A stretch of 64,000 nt of DNA, from assembly GCA_934726055.1 (NCBI GenBank), contig CAKVCZ010000005.1, positions 62,001 through 126,000 of the forward strand, given 5' to 3'. Of the stretch, positions 61,080 to 64,000 are shown piece after piece. This stretch comes from an uncultured Candidatus Melainabacteria bacterium (lineage in GTDB: Bacteria; Cyanobacteriota; Vampirovibrionia; Gastranaerophilales; Gastranaerophilaceae). The notes beneath the pieces are model-generated. The model searched no databases. It worked only from the letters and a program-made list of their open reading frames with translations, and was not told where the DNA came from. Within the stretch, counting starts at the first letter, position 1, and the number at the start of each line of letters is the position of its first letter. The translations under genes were made by a program, and so were the position numbers.

Positions 61080-62452
61080 ACATCGGGGATGAGTACAAAG
61101 TTTCCATAGAAAAACTTTCAAATTTAGGATTTGGTATTGCAAGAATTGACGGAATCGTTGTTTTTGTTGAAAATGCTTGTGTTGGCGACGAATTAAAAAT
61201 TAAAATTACACAAAAAAAGAAAGCATTTGCTAATGCTATAATTGTTGATATTATAAATCCTTCGCAGCATCGAATAGAACCATTTTGCCCGATGCAAAAA
61301 GTTTGCGGAGCGTGTCAATTACAATTTATTGATTACGATTATCAATTACAAATAAAACGTGAAATTGTTAAAGATACCTTACATTCAATCGGGGGAATTG
61401 ATATAGAGATTCCTTTTCCAATAAAGAGTCCGGAAATAAAAGAGTATAGATGTAAAGTTCAGTATCCGATTGGGCAGACAAAAGTTTCAAAAAAAATTCT
61501 TGCAGGGTACTACAAGCAAAAATCGCATGAAATTGTCAATATAAAATATTGTCCAATACAGCCAAGAATATGTGATGATATAATAAATTTTATTCGCGAA
61601 AAGGCATTTGAGTTTGGTGTTAGCGGATACAATGAAAAAAAACATATTGGTGATTTGCGTCATGTTGTTATAAGACACTCAAAAGCAACAAATAAAAATT
61701 TAGTGATATTAGTTGTAAATGCGAAAAAAAGTTTTAAAAAAGTCGAAGATTTAGCTAATTCAATATATTCTCAATTTAAAGATGTTTGCGGTGTTTGCTT
61801 AAATTTTAATCCTCAGAAAACAAACTTGATACTGACAGAAAACTCTCAATTGATTGTTGGCAAGGATTTTGTAAAAGAACGAATATTAGATAAGACCTTT
61901 AGAATAGGGACGAATAGCTTTTTCCAAGTTAATCCGAAAAGTGCTGAAAACATTTTTGCGTATGTAAAGGATTATATAAAATTAAAATTTGAAAACCCTA
62001 CACTATTAGATGCGTATGCAGGAGTAACAACGTTTGGAATAGTGCTGTCAGATGTCTGCAAAAAGGTTGTGAGCGTTGAAGAATGTAAGGAAGCAGTAAG
62101 TATAGCGGATGAACTTTGCAAATTAAATAAAATTGACAATGTTGAACTCCATAACATGGATGCAGAAAAATTTTTTGAAAAAGAATTAAATACCAAAAAA
62201 AGAAAATTTGATGTATCAGTTATTGATCCGCCAAGAAAAGGTTCTACCGAAAAGACATTAGAATATCTTCTGTCGTTAACTAAAAATAAAATTATATACG
62301 TAAGTTGTAATCCTGCAACATTAGCAAGAGATTTAAAATACTTAATATCAAAAGGAGCTAAAATTGAATCAATACAGCCTTTTGATATGTTTTGTCATAC
62401 CTATCATATAGAAAATGTCGCCATAATAGATGTAAAAGAAGTTAACAAATAA
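61076..62452 (+). CDS. rlmD: 23S rRNA (uracil-C5)-methyltransferase, RlmD/RumA type
   Basis: A 458-residue SAM-dependent enzyme. It has an N-terminal TRAM domain (about 1-60), a 4Fe-4S site of C-x5-C-x2-C in 'CPMQKVCGACQLQ' near 72, a SAM fold with 'LLDAYAGVTTFGIVLSD' near 316, and the catalytic Cys in 'VSCNPATLARDL' near 411. It methylates a uracil in 23S rRNA; the position (1939 or 747) cannot be told. It overlaps the aminotransferase gene and is 69 bases ahead of rplI. Confidence 0.9.
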   Translation: MNIGDEYKVSIEKLSNLGFGIARIDGIVVFVENACVGDELKIKITQKKKAFANAIIVDIINPSQHRIEPFCPMQKVCGACQLQFIDYDYQLQIKREIVKDTLHSIGGIDIEIPFPIKSPEIKEYRCKVQYPIGQTKVSKKILAGYYKQKSHEIVNIKYCPIQPRICDDIINFIREKAFEFGVSGYNEKKHIGDLRHVVIRHSKATNKNLVILVVNAKKSFKKVEDLANSIYSQFKDVCGVCLNFNPQKTNLILTENSQLIVGKDFVKERILDKTFRIGTNSFFQVNPKSAENIFAYVKDYIKLKFENPTLLDAYAGVTTFGIVLSDVCKKVVSVEECKEAVSIADELCKLNKIDNVELHNMDAEKFFEKELNTKKRKFDVSVIDPPRKGSTEKTLEYLLSLTKNKIIYVSCNPATLARDLKYLISKGAKIESIQPFDMFCHTYHIENVAIIDVKEVNK

Positions 62453-62521
62453 AAATTTTACTCGACTTTTTTTCATGTTTTTATTACGATGGAATCAAAG
62501 AAAGAATAAAAGGAGAAAAAT

Positions 62522-63022
62522 ATGCAAGTAATATTAAAAAAAGATGTTCAAAACTTAGGTGAACAAGGAGATTTAGTACAAGTTAAAGATGGTTATGCAA
62601 GAAATTACTTGTTGCCTCAAAATATTGCAGAAATTGCAACAACAGGTGCATTAAAAAATAGAGAACAAAATTTAGCTAGAATTCAAGCAAAACAAGAAAA
62701 ATTACACCAAGAAGCTTTAGCAAAAGCAGAACAAATTGAAAAATTCGGTAAATTAGAATTGTCTGCAAAAGCTGGTGAATCAGGAAAATTGTTTGGTACA
62801 ATTACAACTAAAAAGCTTTGCGAAGAGTTACAAGCAAAATCAGGTATTGAAGTTGATAGAAAAACAGTTTCATTAAATGCTCCAATTAATAAAATTGGTG
62901 AATATACAATGTTAATTAAGCTTACTTCAAAAGTTAAAACTGAATTAACAGTTGTTGTTACAGCATCTGAAGTATTAAAAGAAGAAATTGAAGAAGTTGC
63001 TGAAGAAACAACTGAAGCATAG
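62522..63022 (+). CDS. rplI: 50S ribosomal protein L9
   Basis: A 166-residue ribosomal protein with the L9 start 'MQVILKKDVQNLGEQGDLV' and 'VKDGYARNYLLPQNIA', and a long central helix (about 40-75). The C-terminal tail is acidic and longer than in E. coli (149 residues). A GGAG ribosome-binding site precedes the ATG. It is followed by a strong terminator. No rpsF, ssb or rpsR are nearby, unlike the common arrangement. Confidence 0.95.
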   Translation: MQVILKKDVQNLGEQGDLVQVKDGYARNYLLPQNIAEIATTGALKNREQNLARIQAKQEKLHQEALAKAEQIEKFGKLELSAKAGESGKLFGTITTKKLCEELQAKSGIEVDRKTVSLNAPINKIGEYTMLIKLTSKVKTELTVVVTASEVLKEEIEEVAEETTEA

Positions 63023-63025
63023 TTT

Positions 63026-63070
63026 AAAAAAGGCACAATTTGCAGAATTTGCATCTTTGTGCCTTTTTTG
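63026..63070 (+). terminator. Terminator of rplI
   Basis: AAAAAAGGCACAA pairs with TTTGTGCCTTTTTT around a loop holding TTTGCAGAATTTGCATC, ending in a T run. Confidence 0.88.
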
Positions 63071-63102
63071 TATTTAAATAAAATATTAAGATTGGGATTG
63101 TA

Positions 63103-64000
63103 ATGGGTGTGGATAAAAATTTAAAAAATGAATGCTTGGCTATTGGTTCTTTGCCAAATACTGATGTTGAAAGTGCAATAGATATAGTAAAAAAATATTA
63201 TAGTAATGTTCCATTTTGGCCTCAATTACCTAAAATATCAAGACATGAGGACATGACTTTTCAGTATCTTGAAAATATGCCGGGAATTGTTTTTGATGAA
63301 GAATTAGGTAAAGTTTATCTTGATATGGAAAAAGAAACTTTTTCCGATGAGCTGGAAGAATTGTTTGTTACATATGAAGAAGTTTTGGCAGATATTAATT
63401 CTGGTTCTATTGATAAATATGGTCTGACGGAACAATATTCAAAATCATTTAATCCATTTTTGCAATTTGTAGAAGATACAAAACCAAAGTTTGCTAAAGG
63501 ACAAATAACAGGTCCGTTTACTCTTTCAACTTCGCTTACTGATAAAGAGAATAAATGTGCATATTATGATGAAACGCTAAGAGAAGTAATCGCAAAAACC
63601 TTGACTTTAAAAGCCTTGTGGCAAATTAAAGAAATAAAGAGAGTTTCACCCGAAACAACTCCGATAATCTTTATTGATGAACCAACTTTATCTCAACTTG
63701 GAACATCTGCTTATGTTACAATTCCGCCAAAAGAAATTGTTGAAATGATAAAGGAAATTTCAGATTTGATAAAATCAAACGGGGCACTATCAGCAATTCA
63801 TTGTTGCGGTAAGTGTGATTGGTCCGTGCCAATTGAAGTTGGAATGAACATATTAAACTTTGATGCATTTTCTTTTGCTGAAAATATGAGTTTGTACGCT
63901 GATGAATTAAAACCATTCTTGGAAGAGGGTGGATTTTTAGCATGGGGAATTGTTCCGACTTTGGATAAAGAAGCGTTAAGCAATACTTCATTAGAAGAAA
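63103..64000 (+). CDS. Cobalamin-independent methionine synthase-like protein, cut by the window end
   Basis: The frame is open from ATG 63103 to the window end (about 299 residues visible). The sequence fits the MetE/UroD-like barrel: 'AIGSLPNTDVESAIDIV' near residue 13, 'KGQITGPFTLSTSL' near 130, 'IIFIDEPTLSQLG' near 188, and 'AIHCCGKCDW' near 231 with the zinc-type His and Cys. Many anaerobes carry such shortened MetE-core proteins that move methyl groups; the methyl donor is unknown. The C-terminal part, which usually holds the last zinc ligand, is outside the window. Confidence 0.75.
   Translation, partial: MGVDKNLKNECLAIGSLPNTDVESAIDIVKKYYSNVPFWPQLPKISRHEDMTFQYLENMPGIVFDEELGKVYLDMEKETFSDELEELFVTYEEVLADINSGSIDKYGLTEQYSKSFNPFLQFVEDTKPKFAKGQITGPFTLSTSLTDKENKCAYYDETLREVIAKTLTLKALWQIKEIKRVSPETTPIIFIDEPTLSQLGTSAYVTIPPKEIVEMIKEISDLIKSNGALSAIHCCGKCDWSVPIEVGMNILNFDAFSFAENMSLYADELKPFLEEGGFLAWGIVPTLDKEALSNTSLEE

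Noticed and set aside
63071..63102. SAM or cobalamin riboswitch ahead of the MetE-like gene
   Set aside because: Only 32 bases separate the rplI terminator from the ATG, too little for either riboswitch.

Overview
The window looks like part of a low-GC, Gram-negative-type bacterium from the non-photosynthetic sister lineage of Cyanobacteria (Melainabacteria, gut Gastranaerophilales-like). This is an inference from gene content. The F1 ATP synthase beta and epsilon genes stand as their own pair, as in cyanobacteria. DUF3326 and DUF4330 proteins, a DapL-type aminotransferase, heptose kinase, O-antigen ligase, Lgt and several prepilins of the 'A|FTLAE' type are present. The standard genetic code fits. 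Most of the window is ordinary chromosome, with short operons switching strand often.

Layout: 1-4.6 kb is accessory. It holds an EF-hand protein, then a 1.5-kb islet ending at a CAT-anticodon tRNA gene. The islet carries a HEPN-motif (R-x4-H) protein preceded by a 75-nt element that can fold into a three-way junction. Two overlapping WYL regulators follow. 4.6-19.4 kb: spmA/spmB-like pair, zinc-ribbon protein, prepilin, aroQ, folE2, LytR-CpsA-Psr protein, LemA, sigma-70 factor, a decayed prepilin locus, surface polysaccharide genes (O-antigen ligase, DUF4330, heptose kinase), pgi and trxB. 19.4-26.2 kb: cupin, holin-like membrane protein, glycosidase-like protein, flavodoxin, a beheaded preA, tRNA-Ala, Mini-RNase III, a Spy/CpxP-like protein, FMN reductase and tdk. 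26.3-40.2 kb: atpD-atpC, a coiled-coil protein with a calpain-like protease domain, tRNA-Ser, radical SAM protein, AI-2E-type transporter, a lone MshEN-like domain, gyrA, a TPR protein, a large prepilin and DUF3326. 40.3-54 kb: a membrane TPR protein, dusB, and a long minus-strand run (histidine kinase, hpt, tilS, a Clp-N-only protein, DUF1292, ruvX, a helical-repeat protein and a lone ClpX-type zinc finger), then a TPR lipoprotein, lgt and a PAS/HAMP kinase. 54-64 kb: second prepilin module, thyX, rpmE, CHASE2-GGDEF cyclase, dGTPase, dapL-like aminotransferase, rlmD, rplI and a MetE-like gene cut by the window end.

The most unusual signals are: (1) the HEPN protein plus candidate structured RNA in an islet bounded by tRNA-3'-end-like sequence; (2) a ~400-bp noncoding module present twice (about 11.87 and 54.09 kb), each with a REP-like palindrome and a long three-stem hairpin whose stems change in a compensatory way, each followed by the same promoter and a prepilin gene, one intact and one collapsed by an internal deletion; (3) Clp substrate-binding domains (three Clp-N units; a ClpX zinc finger) encoded without any ATPase in one operon; (4) a calpain-like cysteine protease fold behind a coiled coil. 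No CRISPR array, integrase, transposase or phage structural genes were seen.
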